This document shows, piece by piece, positions 48,316 to 56,478 of a stretch of 64,000 nt of DNA. The first letter of the stretch is position 1, and the number at the start of each line of letters is the position of its first letter. Origin of the DNA: Entamoeba histolytica HM-1:IMSS (taxonomy: Eukaryota; Evosea; Mastigamoebida; Endamoebidae). The stretch lies in assembly GCF_000208925.1 (NCBI RefSeq), contig NW_001914903.1:20441-84440 (forward strand), read 5' to 3'. Both the position numbers and the translations under genes were made by a program. Under the pieces are notes generated by a model. The model did not search any database. It saw only the letters and a list, made by a program, of their open reading frames with translations, and had not been told where the DNA came from.

Positions 48316-50652
48316 ATGTCAAACAAACAAGAAATACTTTCTTCTTCAATTCCCTCTCAAGAAAAAAAAGACGAACTAACTGAATCTTCATCCAGTTGCC
48401 TTACAACAACAGAATCTATGTTAGAAGAAAGACAAGATGAAAAGACAGAAGAAAATGGATCTCCTTTACTTTCTGGATCTTCTAAGACAGATACATCTGA
48501 AGAAGAAGTAAAAGAAAAAAAAGGGAAAAAGAATTTTCTATCTAAAACTGTTGGTGGTATTGCAAAAGGAACTAAGGCTGTTGGACATGGTCTTGTTAAA
48601 GGTACAAAAGTTGTTGGACATGGAGTAGTTAGTGGAACAAAAGCAGTGGGACATGGAGTAGTTAATGGAACAAAAGCAGTGGGACATGGAGTAGTTAAAG
48701 GAGGTAAAGCAGTCGGTCATGCTCTTAGTAAAGATGAAAAAGATAAGAAAAAAGAAAAAACAAAAGAAGAAAGTTGTTCAGAAGGTGAAATTATTGTTTC
48801 AGAACCTTTACTTGAACAAGAAACAAGTGGAAGTGATATTTCTCTTATAGACTCACAAAACCTTCAAAGTATAAATCCAAGTGATAACAAATCAATAATT
48901 TCAAATATCAATGGAGATACTGCATCATATACGTCTGCTTCAATGAATACAGAAACTAAAAGTGTTAGTCAAAGCTGTGCAAATACTGACACAGTTTCTG
49001 TTACTTCATTAGATAAAACAGAAAAAGAAACAAAAAAAGAAAGTAAGTTTAGAAGATTTGGTAAGAAAAGAAATAGCTCGAATCCTGATGACCCTACACT
49101 AACTTCAGGATCCCAAAAAGCAGATGAATCTTCTTCTTCATTAGAAAAATCAGAAAAGTCACATAATTCAAAAGACTTATCCAAGAAAACACCAGAAAAG
49201 GAAGATAAAGAAAAGAAAGGTGTATTTGCTTCAGCAGGAAAATTTGTAAAAGGGTTGGGTGAATCAACTAAAGAAGCATTAACATTTAGTAATGAAAAGA
49301 GTAACGAGGAAAAAGCAAAAGAAGAACAAGAAAATTTAATAGTATTACAATTATTTAAAGAAAATGTCCGTTGTTTTGATAGTAATTCAGTTGTTACATT
49401 ACCATGTGAATCATTAACTGGATATAAAAGAATGAATAAATCTAAGATTACAAAAAGAGATTTAGTTTTTGCTATGTGTAGTAATGCAGTTTATCGAGGA
49501 ACAATTAAAATTGATTCTTGGAGTACAATGGAAATGCCAAAAGACACTTATAAAGAAGGAGTATTTGGTGATTCATTAATTACATTAAATGTTAAAGAAG
49601 ATGGATATTTTATTGAAACATGTTCTGAGTCTGTAGATCAAAAAACAGATTTAAAAAATTTCACTATTATTGATTTTGAATCTGATTTTCCATTTTATAA
49701 AGAATTTTTTTATGGTAATGACCAAGTTAAGCATTATTTATCTAAAGAAGAAAATGTCATTTGTTCTATTCAACGTTTCAGAGAAGTTTCTCGTTGTATT
49801 TTAAGAAATAATCAAGGGGTTACTCGTTGTCTTATTGGAAAAGAAGAATCAGAAAAACCACAAAATTATAGTAAATTTTTCAAAGACCCAAAGACTGTTA
49901 TTTGTTTAAATAATACAATAGAAATTGACGAAGAATTACTTGAAATGGAAACTAAGTCTCTAATAACCCATTATAAATTTGGGGTTATTTATGTAAAACC
50001 TGATCAAACAGAAGAAAATGCAATATTTAGAAATACTCCAGAAAGTTGTTCTCCAGCATTTTGGAAATTCTTAGATCTTATTGGTAATAAAATTGAACTT
50101 AATGGATGGAGTGGATATAGAGGAGGGTTAGATGTTAAAACAGGAACAACAGGAGTAAATAGTTATATTTCTCATTCAAATAATTTTGAAATTATGTTTC
50201 ATGTTGCTCCTTTATTACCTTTATTACAAAATGATGAACAAGCTTTAGAAAGAAAAAGACATGTTGGTAATGATGTTGTAGTATTAATATTTAAAGAACA
50301 AAGTAGTCCATCTGATAGATTTGATCCAAGATGGTTAACAAGTCATTTTAATAGTATTTTCTTAGTTGTTACACCAGAAAAAACTACAGAAGATAATAAT
50401 AAATATCATGTTACTGCTTGTACAAAACCATCTATTAATCCATTCCCACCTTTCATTAATGAAACAGGTATATACAATCATGACGATGAATTTAGAGACT
50501 TTGTATTAAGAAAATTAATTAATGGAGAAAGAATGGCAATGTTTTCTCCTACTTTTAAATTAAATTATAAGAAAACTATTAGAGAACAACTAAAAGACTT
50601 AAATGAAAGATATTACAAGCAAGATCTTCTTTCGCAAATTAATTTCTTCTAA
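48316..50652 (+). CDS. RapGAP/tuberin-type GTPase-activating protein with 11-residue repeats
   Basis: A 778-residue protein. Residues 1-80 are Ser/Glu/Lys-rich. Residues 84-138 consist of five 11-residue repeats of the form KGTKAVGHGVV. Residues 140-340 are polar and disordered. The RapGAP domain covers about 545-770: 'HYKFGVIYVKPDQTEENAIF', 'FWKFLDLIGNKIELNGWSGYRGGLDV', 'FEIMFHVAPLLPL', then 'RKRHVGNDVVVLIF' (about 646-660), which holds the catalytic asparagine thumb (HxGND). An active GAP for Rap- or Rheb-like Ras-family GTPases is expected. The repeats would form an amphipathic helix and may bind membranes. There are no introns. The 5' leader appears to be about 10 bp. Confidence 0.9.
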   Translation: MSNKQEILSSSIPSQEKKDELTESSSSCLTTTESMLEERQDEKTEENGSPLLSGSSKTDTSEEEVKEKKGKKNFLSKTVGGIAKGTKAVGHGLVKGTKVVGHGVVSGTKAVGHGVVNGTKAVGHGVVKGGKAVGHALSKDEKDKKKEKTKEESCSEGEIIVSEPLLEQETSGSDISLIDSQNLQSINPSDNKSIISNINGDTASYTSASMNTETKSVSQSCANTDTVSVTSLDKTEKETKKESKFRRFGKKRNSSNPDDPTLTSGSQKADESSSSLEKSEKSHNSKDLSKKTPEKEDKEKKGVFASAGKFVKGLGESTKEALTFSNEKSNEEKAKEEQENLIVLQLFKENVRCFDSNSVVTLPCESLTGYKRMNKSKITKRDLVFAMCSNAVYRGTIKIDSWSTMEMPKDTYKEGVFGDSLITLNVKEDGYFIETCSESVDQKTDLKNFTIIDFESDFPFYKEFFYGNDQVKHYLSKEENVICSIQRFREVSRCILRNNQGVTRCLIGKEESEKPQNYSKFFKDPKTVICLNNTIEIDEELLEMETKSLITHYKFGVIYVKPDQTEENAIFRNTPESCSPAFWKFLDLIGNKIELNGWSGYRGGLDVKTGTTGVNSYISHSNNFEIMFHVAPLLPLLQNDEQALERKRHVGNDVVVLIFKEQSSPSDRFDPRWLTSHFNSIFLVVTPEKTTEDNNKYHVTACTKPSINPFPPFINETGIYNHDDEFRDFVLRKLINGERMAMFSPTFKLNYKKTIREQLKDLNERYYKQDLLSQINFF
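48565..48729 (+). repeat. Five 33-bp coding repeats (11-residue units)
   Basis: Five tandem units encoding KGTKAVGHGLV, KGTKVVGHGVV, SGTKAVGHGVV, NGTKAVGHGVV and KGGKAVGHALS inside the RapGAP gene. DNA identity is high between units three and four (GGAACAAAAGCAGTGGGACA), suggesting recent duplication. Confidence 0.85.
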
Positions 50653-50739
50653 TATACTTTTTTTTGTTGTTCTCAAACAAATTTTATTTATTTTCCATAT
50701 ATAAAAAATTAATTAAATATTATCATAAAAATTTCTAAT

Positions 50740-51909
50740 CTAATTTTCAAGGTCATCAATAATAAGTTTTGATTCTACTGATGGTGCTTCAAGCTCATCA
50801 ATAGTTAAAACATCAATATTATTTTCTGCTCTTTGTTCAGCTAACAGGGATGCATTTTCTGTTTTAATTGATTCTTCATGTTCCAATTCATTTACAGGTT
50901 GTTCCATAGCAATTGCATCATCATGGCTCTCTCCAATAACAGGCTCTGGGTTTTGATAAGACCAACTTGCTCGTTGGTCATTGTAATTTGAAATTGAAAT
51001 AAGTACACCAATTGCTCCAAGGCAAAACTCAAAAGAAATTGGGGTATTAAAAATAAAATATGAAAGAGTAGTTGTACATACAATAGCAACAGAAACAGCA
51101 AATCCTTTGACTATAACATCTGCGTATGTCATAACTAATGCAACAAGAATACCTCCTACTGACATAACAAATATCATAATCAAAGTATAAATGGAAAAGT
51201 CATGGAAAATTCCTTTTTGGAAGACACTTACAGAATCAAATAATACCAAATTAATAATAGAAAATACAATACTGTAAATAGATAACTGGAAATTTCGTTC
51301 CCATAAATTTAACTTTGGACTATTATCTACTTTATTCTTTAAAATCTTTTCCATAAATACTCCACTAAATCCACTTGCAGTAGCTGCAAGAAGAGCTGCT
51401 CCAACTCCAATGAAATAATGTCCACCTTCTACAGCACTGTTTCCTGTTGTTGTTCTACTAGCACTTTCTACTGTAATGACTGCAAGAACTAACGTTGCAA
51501 GGCTTCTCCATTGTGTAGCTGTTAACTTTTTACCAAGAATTAGTACTGAGAGAATAGCAGCAGAAAGTATTTTAACTTGAGTAAGTACAGCATATAATCC
51601 AGGTTGAATATTAGCTAATGACACTTGACATAATATGTTTTGGAAAAAATAAATAAATGCAGGTATACTTGAGATTAGTGAAGTCATTATTAAATATTTT
51701 AAATGAGAAAAAATAATTACATCCTTACGGGTAAGTACAATTCCAATGATTGAAATAACACATTTAGTAATTTCACTTAATAAAATTGAAGCACTTGTAG
51801 AATATTGTTCTTTTAGAATACCTCTTGAATAACGAGTAATCAATGAAAGAGATGTGTTTTGAATCGTTAAAGCAACAAGAAAGATGATACTTAAAATTGC
51901 TTGGTTCAT
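50740..51909 (-). CDS. Nucleotide-sugar transporter, SLC35A type
   Basis: A 389-residue protein with about ten hydrophobic helices between residues 5 and 315. The run 'PGLYAVLTQVKILSAAILSVLILGKKLTATQWRSLATLVLAV' is the most conserved stretch of SLC35A transporters (UDP-galactose, UDP-GlcNAc and CMP-sialate carriers), where it reads YQ-x-K-I-L-x-TA-x-FS-x-x-L-L-x-(K/R)-K-L. The family exchanges nucleotide sugars for UMP or CMP across the Golgi membrane. The acidic hydrophilic tail (about 330-389) is cytosolic. As Entamoeba makes UDP-Gal and UDP-GlcNAc glycoconjugates, these are likely substrates, but specificity cannot be read here. Confidence 0.88.
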   Translation of the reverse strand: MNQAILSIIFLVALTIQNTSLSLITRYSRGILKEQYSTSASILLSEITKCVISIIGIVLTRKDVIIFSHLKYLIMTSLISSIPAFIYFFQNILCQVSLANIQPGLYAVLTQVKILSAAILSVLILGKKLTATQWRSLATLVLAVITVESASRTTTGNSAVEGGHYFIGVGAALLAATASGFSGVFMEKILKNKVDNSPKLNLWERNFQLSIYSIVFSIINLVLFDSVSVFQKGIFHDFSIYTLIMIFVMSVGGILVALVMTYADVIVKGFAVSVAIVCTTTLSYFIFNTPISFEFCLGAIGVLISISNYNDQRASWSYQNPEPVIGESHDDAIAMEQPVNELEHEESIKTENASLLAEQRAENNIDVLTIDELEAPSVESKLIIDDLEN

Positions 51910-52120
51910 GAATTGAATTATGAGATGTCTTTAGGTTTGATATACTTTTTTATTTTTCCTGAGATTATTCTTTGACTAAAATTCCATTTTTTTGTTTTTT
52001 TCATTGATTTTTGATATCTGCGAATAGGAAAAGAATGTCAAAAAAATTGAGCTATTGAATAATATTTGAATAAGAAAACAGCAACCATTTGTCTTATTAA
52101 CTGAATAATCTGATTTTAAA

Positions 52121-52870
52121 ATGTTTAACGATAACAACAAAATTCTTGATGAAATAAATTATCAAATGATTTCATCATCTCCTAATAGAATATTTAATAT
52201 ACTTCAAAATTATAAAAAAATTTTCTTTCATATTATTGTTCATCATATAATTCAAATTATTGCGTTATTAATTTGTATAATTCTCATTTCAACAAATTTC
52301 TCTATAACAGAACATCCTTTAGGTATTAAAATATTAATTAGTGAAATGGTTTTTTCTGTTATTGCATTGTTTATTTATATTTGTTATCTTCCATTATTAT
52401 TCATTGCTTTTAAAACTCATCCACTTTTTATTGCAGACCCTAATGGTAAACCACTTTTTGCTAAGATTGCTAATTTGGTTCATCGGTTTTACTCATTAAC
52501 TCTTGGAATAAACGTTATCCTCTCATTATTACTTTCTTTTAGTTTTAATCCAACAGGAAGTTTACATAAAAGAAGTGATGGTATTTATTCGACACTTGTT
52601 TGTTTCTTAATATTCCTTGGACTTTCTTGCGGTGAAATTCAAAAACCTTTATTGTTTATCACTCGTAAAATAAAATCAGTTGAAATTAGTTTTAATGAAC
52701 TTGAAGTAGAAGAACCTTTGAAAGGGTCTTCTTTTGCTGATAAAATTGGTGTTTTTACTTTGGGATATAATTTTATTGGATTTCAGTGTTATGTCAAATA
52801 TCATTTTGACCCAAACCAGCCTACAATACAACCAGAATTATATCTTAGTGGATGGGTAAAGAATTTCTAA
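52121..52870 (+). CDS. Multi-pass membrane protein, unknown
   Basis: A 249-residue protein with four hydrophobic stretches (about residues 35-60, 70-97, 124-147 and 155-172) and a soluble C-terminal 70 residues ('SVEISFNELEVEEPLKGSSFADKIGVF'). No signal peptide and no recognised family; the arrangement suggests both ends in the cytosol. It stands alone between the SLC35 transporter (divergent) and the HECT ligase. Confidence 0.65.
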   Translation: MFNDNNKILDEINYQMISSSPNRIFNILQNYKKIFFHIIVHHIIQIIALLICIILISTNFSITEHPLGIKILISEMVFSVIALFIYICYLPLLFIAFKTHPLFIADPNGKPLFAKIANLVHRFYSLTLGINVILSLLLSFSFNPTGSLHKRSDGIYSTLVCFLIFLGLSCGEIQKPLLFITRKIKSVEISFNELEVEEPLKGSSFADKIGVFTLGYNFIGFQCYVKYHFDPNQPTIQPELYLSGWVKNF

Positions 52871-53019
52871 TTGAACCTTCTAAATGATTATTGTTTCAAT
52901 AAGAATAAAAAAAAACAAAATTATTTTTTTTTTGTTTTTCTCAAATGATATGTTTAAATGATGAAAAATAGCCACGTTGATAGTTATTTTAATAATCATA
53001 CTTCATCTCAATAACTAAA

Positions 53020-55272
53020 ATGAGACCGGCTTGGAGACTTAACAAAAAAATTAATCTTTCTGGTACTTCGCCTAAACCTAAATCATCTCGAGAAATACTT
53101 TTTCAAATTCAAATTCAAAAAAAAGAAAGAGAAATAAATCACCAACGTGAAAATGCTGCAATACTTATTCAATCAGTTATAAGAAGATACCAAGTAAAGA
53201 AAATTATTCCATCTTTGTTTACAGAAAATTTTAGATTATTTAAAGAGTCAAAAGGAAACAAAGAATATAGTTCTTGTATTACTGCAGCTACTTTAGCTCC
53301 TTGTGTTAAAAATAATACCTTTGCTTTAACACTTCTAAATTATCAAAGAAATCATCCATTAATTGGTAAATTAGCATGGAATTTATTAATAAGTGAAACC
53401 CAATTAAATCCACGAGCAATATTGATGCTTGTAAATACATTTATTAATAAACCTATAGTTCCAAAGGATTATCCAAACAAAAAAATATTACCAATACTCC
53501 CTTTTCAATTAAGACAACAACTAATTACTACTTTATGTCTATATCCAAATCAAGGATTATTAAATTATTTAACACTTGAAGGTGAATCAATTATTCCATT
53601 ATCCAAACAATCATTGGATTATTTATTTACTGTTGACTTAACAAATTATCAATCATTAATTACTTATTTATTACAATCATCTGAATTACCTCCAATTTAT
53701 GAAGTTAAATTCATTAGTGAATTGTCATCAATAGAAACTGTAAATACAAGAATATTAAAATTATTACACAACAAGAAAGTGCCTATTCCAACTAAAACTA
53801 CTTTCTTTATACATTTAAATTTATATAAGTTAATCAAACAAAGTCAAACATTATTACATTTATTTTTACAGAATTTTCCATTCCCTTTCTTAGAGTTAAT
53901 GCAACCATTTATTGAAACAGATGCACCATATCATGATGATGCAGTTAATTTATATATAAGTCTTTGTCATGATGTTCTTTCATCAAGACTATACAGCAAT
54001 TTATATGAAGATATGTTACCTTCATTGAAATATTTATTACCTTTATTAAAAATTAATGAAAACCAACAGATAATGCAAGACCTACATCTTCTTATTCGAC
54101 ATTCTCCATTTCCACCATCATTACTTCCATTTACAAAAAGTGTAAATCCAACACTCTTCTCTCCATTACCTCAAAAACTTATTGGAATATTTTCTAAGTT
54201 AAATAATGATATCATATTTAAATCAACAATAAAAATAAGGAGAGATTATCTCATTGAAGACAGCTTGGCACAAATTAATCACTGTGATATGCATGCAATT
54301 CAAATCAAATTTGTTGACCAATTTGGAATAGAAGAAAATGGGGTAGATGGTGGTGGGTTATTAAGAGACTATCTTATTTCAACACTAAACTCTTGTGTTG
54401 AAATACTACATGTATTTGAGAGAAATTCTGATGGATTATTAACATTTGGTCAAATACAAAAGAATTTAATTGAAATAAATGAAGATGAATTATATCAAAT
54501 GGTAGGGCGGTTAATTGGTAAATGCTTAAGCGAAAAAATTTCAACTGATTTAGTATTTTCTGATGATATTTTGATAGGACTAACTAATCCAGAAGATGAT
54601 TCTATCAATATTAATACACTTGCTAGTATTGATTATATGCTTGCAAAGAATTTAAATGAATTAAGTGATATGAGCGAAGAGGAATTGAAATCATTAGAAC
54701 TAACATTTACATATGATAATGTGTCATTAATTACTGGTGGAGATAAAATATTTGTCAATAAAAATAATGTAAATTATTATATTTCATGTGTGATATTTTA
54801 TATAACACACATAAGAAATAGCAAACGAGTTAGGTCATTGAGAAATGGATTATTAAATGTTATTAAGGAAGAAGATATTAGATTATTATTTCCTGATGAA
54901 TTACAACACTGGATAAGTGGTAAGTCAAGTGTTATTGATGTAAATGATTGGCAACAAAATACAGTATATCATAATATTAAACCTGATGACCAATTAATTC
55001 AATGGTTCTGGAGTATTGTTGAATCTTTTTCAGAAGAAGAAAAATCATTATTATTACAATTTAGTACTTCATTGATTAAACCACCTTTCTTTGGATTTGG
55101 ATCATTAGAACCTAAATTTGCAATTTCTTTCACTAATCAATCTTCTGAATTTTTACCTACATCATCTACATGTGCTTATATGTTAAGAATACCCAATTAC
55201 AATTCTAAAGAAGAAATGAAACAACAACTTATTAAAGCAATAACATCAAAATCAGGATTTGCATTTTCTTAA
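53020..55272 (+). CDS. HECT-type E3 ubiquitin ligase with IQ motif (UBE3B/UBE3C-like)
   Basis: A 750-residue protein. An IQ motif sits near residues 44-62 ('ENAAILIQSVIRRYQVKK'), where UBE3B, UBE3C and Hul5 carry theirs. A helical middle follows. The HECT domain covers about 400-750: 'IKFVDQFGIEENGVDGGGLLRDYL' at its start, 'YQMVGRLIGKCLSEKI' in the E2-binding lobe, and the active-site cysteine Cys718 in 'LPTSSTCAYMLRIPNY', close to the end as normal. It is shorter than human UBE3C (about 1080), mainly in the middle. It should transfer ubiquitin from an E2 through a thioester. The IQ motif could bind calmodulin, which is inference. Confidence 0.92.
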   Translation: MRPAWRLNKKINLSGTSPKPKSSREILFQIQIQKKEREINHQRENAAILIQSVIRRYQVKKIIPSLFTENFRLFKESKGNKEYSSCITAATLAPCVKNNTFALTLLNYQRNHPLIGKLAWNLLISETQLNPRAILMLVNTFINKPIVPKDYPNKKILPILPFQLRQQLITTLCLYPNQGLLNYLTLEGESIIPLSKQSLDYLFTVDLTNYQSLITYLLQSSELPPIYEVKFISELSSIETVNTRILKLLHNKKVPIPTKTTFFIHLNLYKLIKQSQTLLHLFLQNFPFPFLELMQPFIETDAPYHDDAVNLYISLCHDVLSSRLYSNLYEDMLPSLKYLLPLLKINENQQIMQDLHLLIRHSPFPPSLLPFTKSVNPTLFSPLPQKLIGIFSKLNNDIIFKSTIKIRRDYLIEDSLAQINHCDMHAIQIKFVDQFGIEENGVDGGGLLRDYLISTLNSCVEILHVFERNSDGLLTFGQIQKNLIEINEDELYQMVGRLIGKCLSEKISTDLVFSDDILIGLTNPEDDSININTLASIDYMLAKNLNELSDMSEEELKSLELTFTYDNVSLITGGDKIFVNKNNVNYYISCVIFYITHIRNSKRVRSLRNGLLNVIKEEDIRLLFPDELQHWISGKSSVIDVNDWQQNTVYHNIKPDDQLIQWFWSIVESFSEEEKSLLLQFSTSLIKPPFFGFGSLEPKFAISFTNQSSEFLPTSSTCAYMLRIPNYNSKEEMKQQLIKAITSKSGFAFS

Positions 55273-55664
55273 TATAAAGTTAAAAAAAAAAAAAATAATT
55301 TATTTGTTGTATTATCTTTTTTGTCTAAAAAAATAATCGTAAATGACCCATTATATCTATTTAAAAAATAGATTTTAAAATAGATTTTAAAGGTGAAGTT
55401 AAGACTATGCACAAAAACTAGATTAGTGATTTTTTTTTGGTTATACTCACCTTAGTGAAGTTTGCTTATCTAATCGTTATTAAAACGAGAAAAAATCCCG
55501 ATGAAATCCAACGTTTTCTGGTTTGTTCTTTATAGAAGTGTTGATTCTTTTCATTAATCTTTTTTTGGAACAGAGAAAAAGAAATAAAGAAATAAGAAAT
55601 AATAAGAAGTAAACTATATTCTCATAGAAAAATTCCAAATGAAAAGCTACTTAAACTCAGTTTA
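55273..55664. other. Intergenic before second Ras gene
   Basis: About 390 bp. A stretch at about 55435-55530 is less AT-rich than usual and contains TTTTTTTTTGG; I could not assign it to an RNA family. Confidence 0.45.
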
Positions 55665-55685
55665 GAACTGTTAAAAATAAATTCA
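55665..55685 (+). promoter_or_regulatory. GAACT plus AAATTCA core promoter
   Basis: GAACTG (55665-55670) and AAATTCA (55679-55685) lie 11 to 27 bp before the Ras ATG at 55697. Same pair, but wider spacing, as at 26614-26625. Confidence 0.45.
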
Positions 55686-55696
55686 AATTGTTTTTA

Positions 55697-56308
55697 ATGA
55701 CTACAAATACTTATAAATTAGTTATGCTTGGTGGTGGTGCTGTTGGAAAGTCTGCCATCACTGTTCAATTAGTTTCTGGACATTTTGTACAAATTTATGA
55801 CCCAACCATTGAAGATTCATACAGAACTTCTATTTCTGTTGACGGAGAAATGGTTTCACTTGATATTTTGGATACTGCAGGTCAAGAAGAATATTCTGCT
55901 TTAAGAGATCAATATATGCGATCAGGAGATGGATATGTTATTGTATATTCCATTACATCAACCACATCTTTCTTAGAAGCCAATGGATTTAGAGAACAAT
56001 TATATCGTGTTCTTGATAAGGATGTATCTGAGCATGTTTCTATTGCACTTTGTGGTAATAAATGTGATTTAGAAAACGAAAGACAAGTAGAAACTGCAGA
56101 GGCTAAAAAATTAGCTGACGAATGGAAAGTGTTATTCTTTGAAACCTCTGCAAAAGCTAAAATTAATATTACTGAAACATTCCAGGCGTTAGTTAAAGAT
56201 ATAAAAGTGAATAGAGTATCATCAGAACCTACTGCCTCTATTGAACCTACTGACACAAAAGGAAAGAAAGAAAGAAAACCTTCTAAATCAAAGTGTGAAT
56301 TGTTATAA
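55697..56308 (+). CDS. Ras-family small GTPase (CELL prenylation box)
   Basis: A 203-residue Ras protein without introns, starting at the ATG at 55697 (an upstream in-frame extension lacks ATG). All motifs are present: 'GGGAVGKSA' P-loop, the intact effector loop 'YDPTIEDSYR', '[17 protein letters not shown]' switch II, 'NKCD' and 'ETSAK'. The P-loop has Gly-Gly-Gly-Ala in place of GAGGVGKS, as in several amoebozoan Ras proteins. The C-terminus is Lys-rich and ends CELL; leucine at the last position favours geranylgeranylation. It differs from the 37.1-kb Ras in lacking an intron and in its tail. It is probably of the Ras1/Ras2/Rap branch. Confidence 0.93.
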   Translation: MTTNTYKLVMLGGGAVGKSAITVQLVSGHFVQIYDPTIEDSYRTSISVDGEMVSLDILDTAGQEEYSALRDQYMRSGDGYVIVYSITSTTSFLEANGFREQLYRVLDKDVSEHVSIALCGNKCDLENERQVETAEAKKLADEWKVLFFETSAKAKINITETFQALVKDIKVNRVSSEPTASIEPTDTKGKKERKPSKSKCELL

Positions 56309-56478
56309 ACAACATTAGAAAATTTTGACTTATGTTTTTATTGAAAAAGAATAAAATTGATTTTTTCTATTAATTCTTATTCTTTTTTTCTTCGTTTTCT
56401 TAAATAACTAAATTAATTTGACATAACAAAATATAATTAAAGCAAATGTAAATTTGACAAATTCTGTTATAATAAATT

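Noticed and set aside
55435..55530. A U-type small nuclear RNA gene
   Set aside because: A T-rich Sm-like site and TATACTCACC are present, but the pairing expected for the GTTTGT donor is absent and I could not build the stem-loops.
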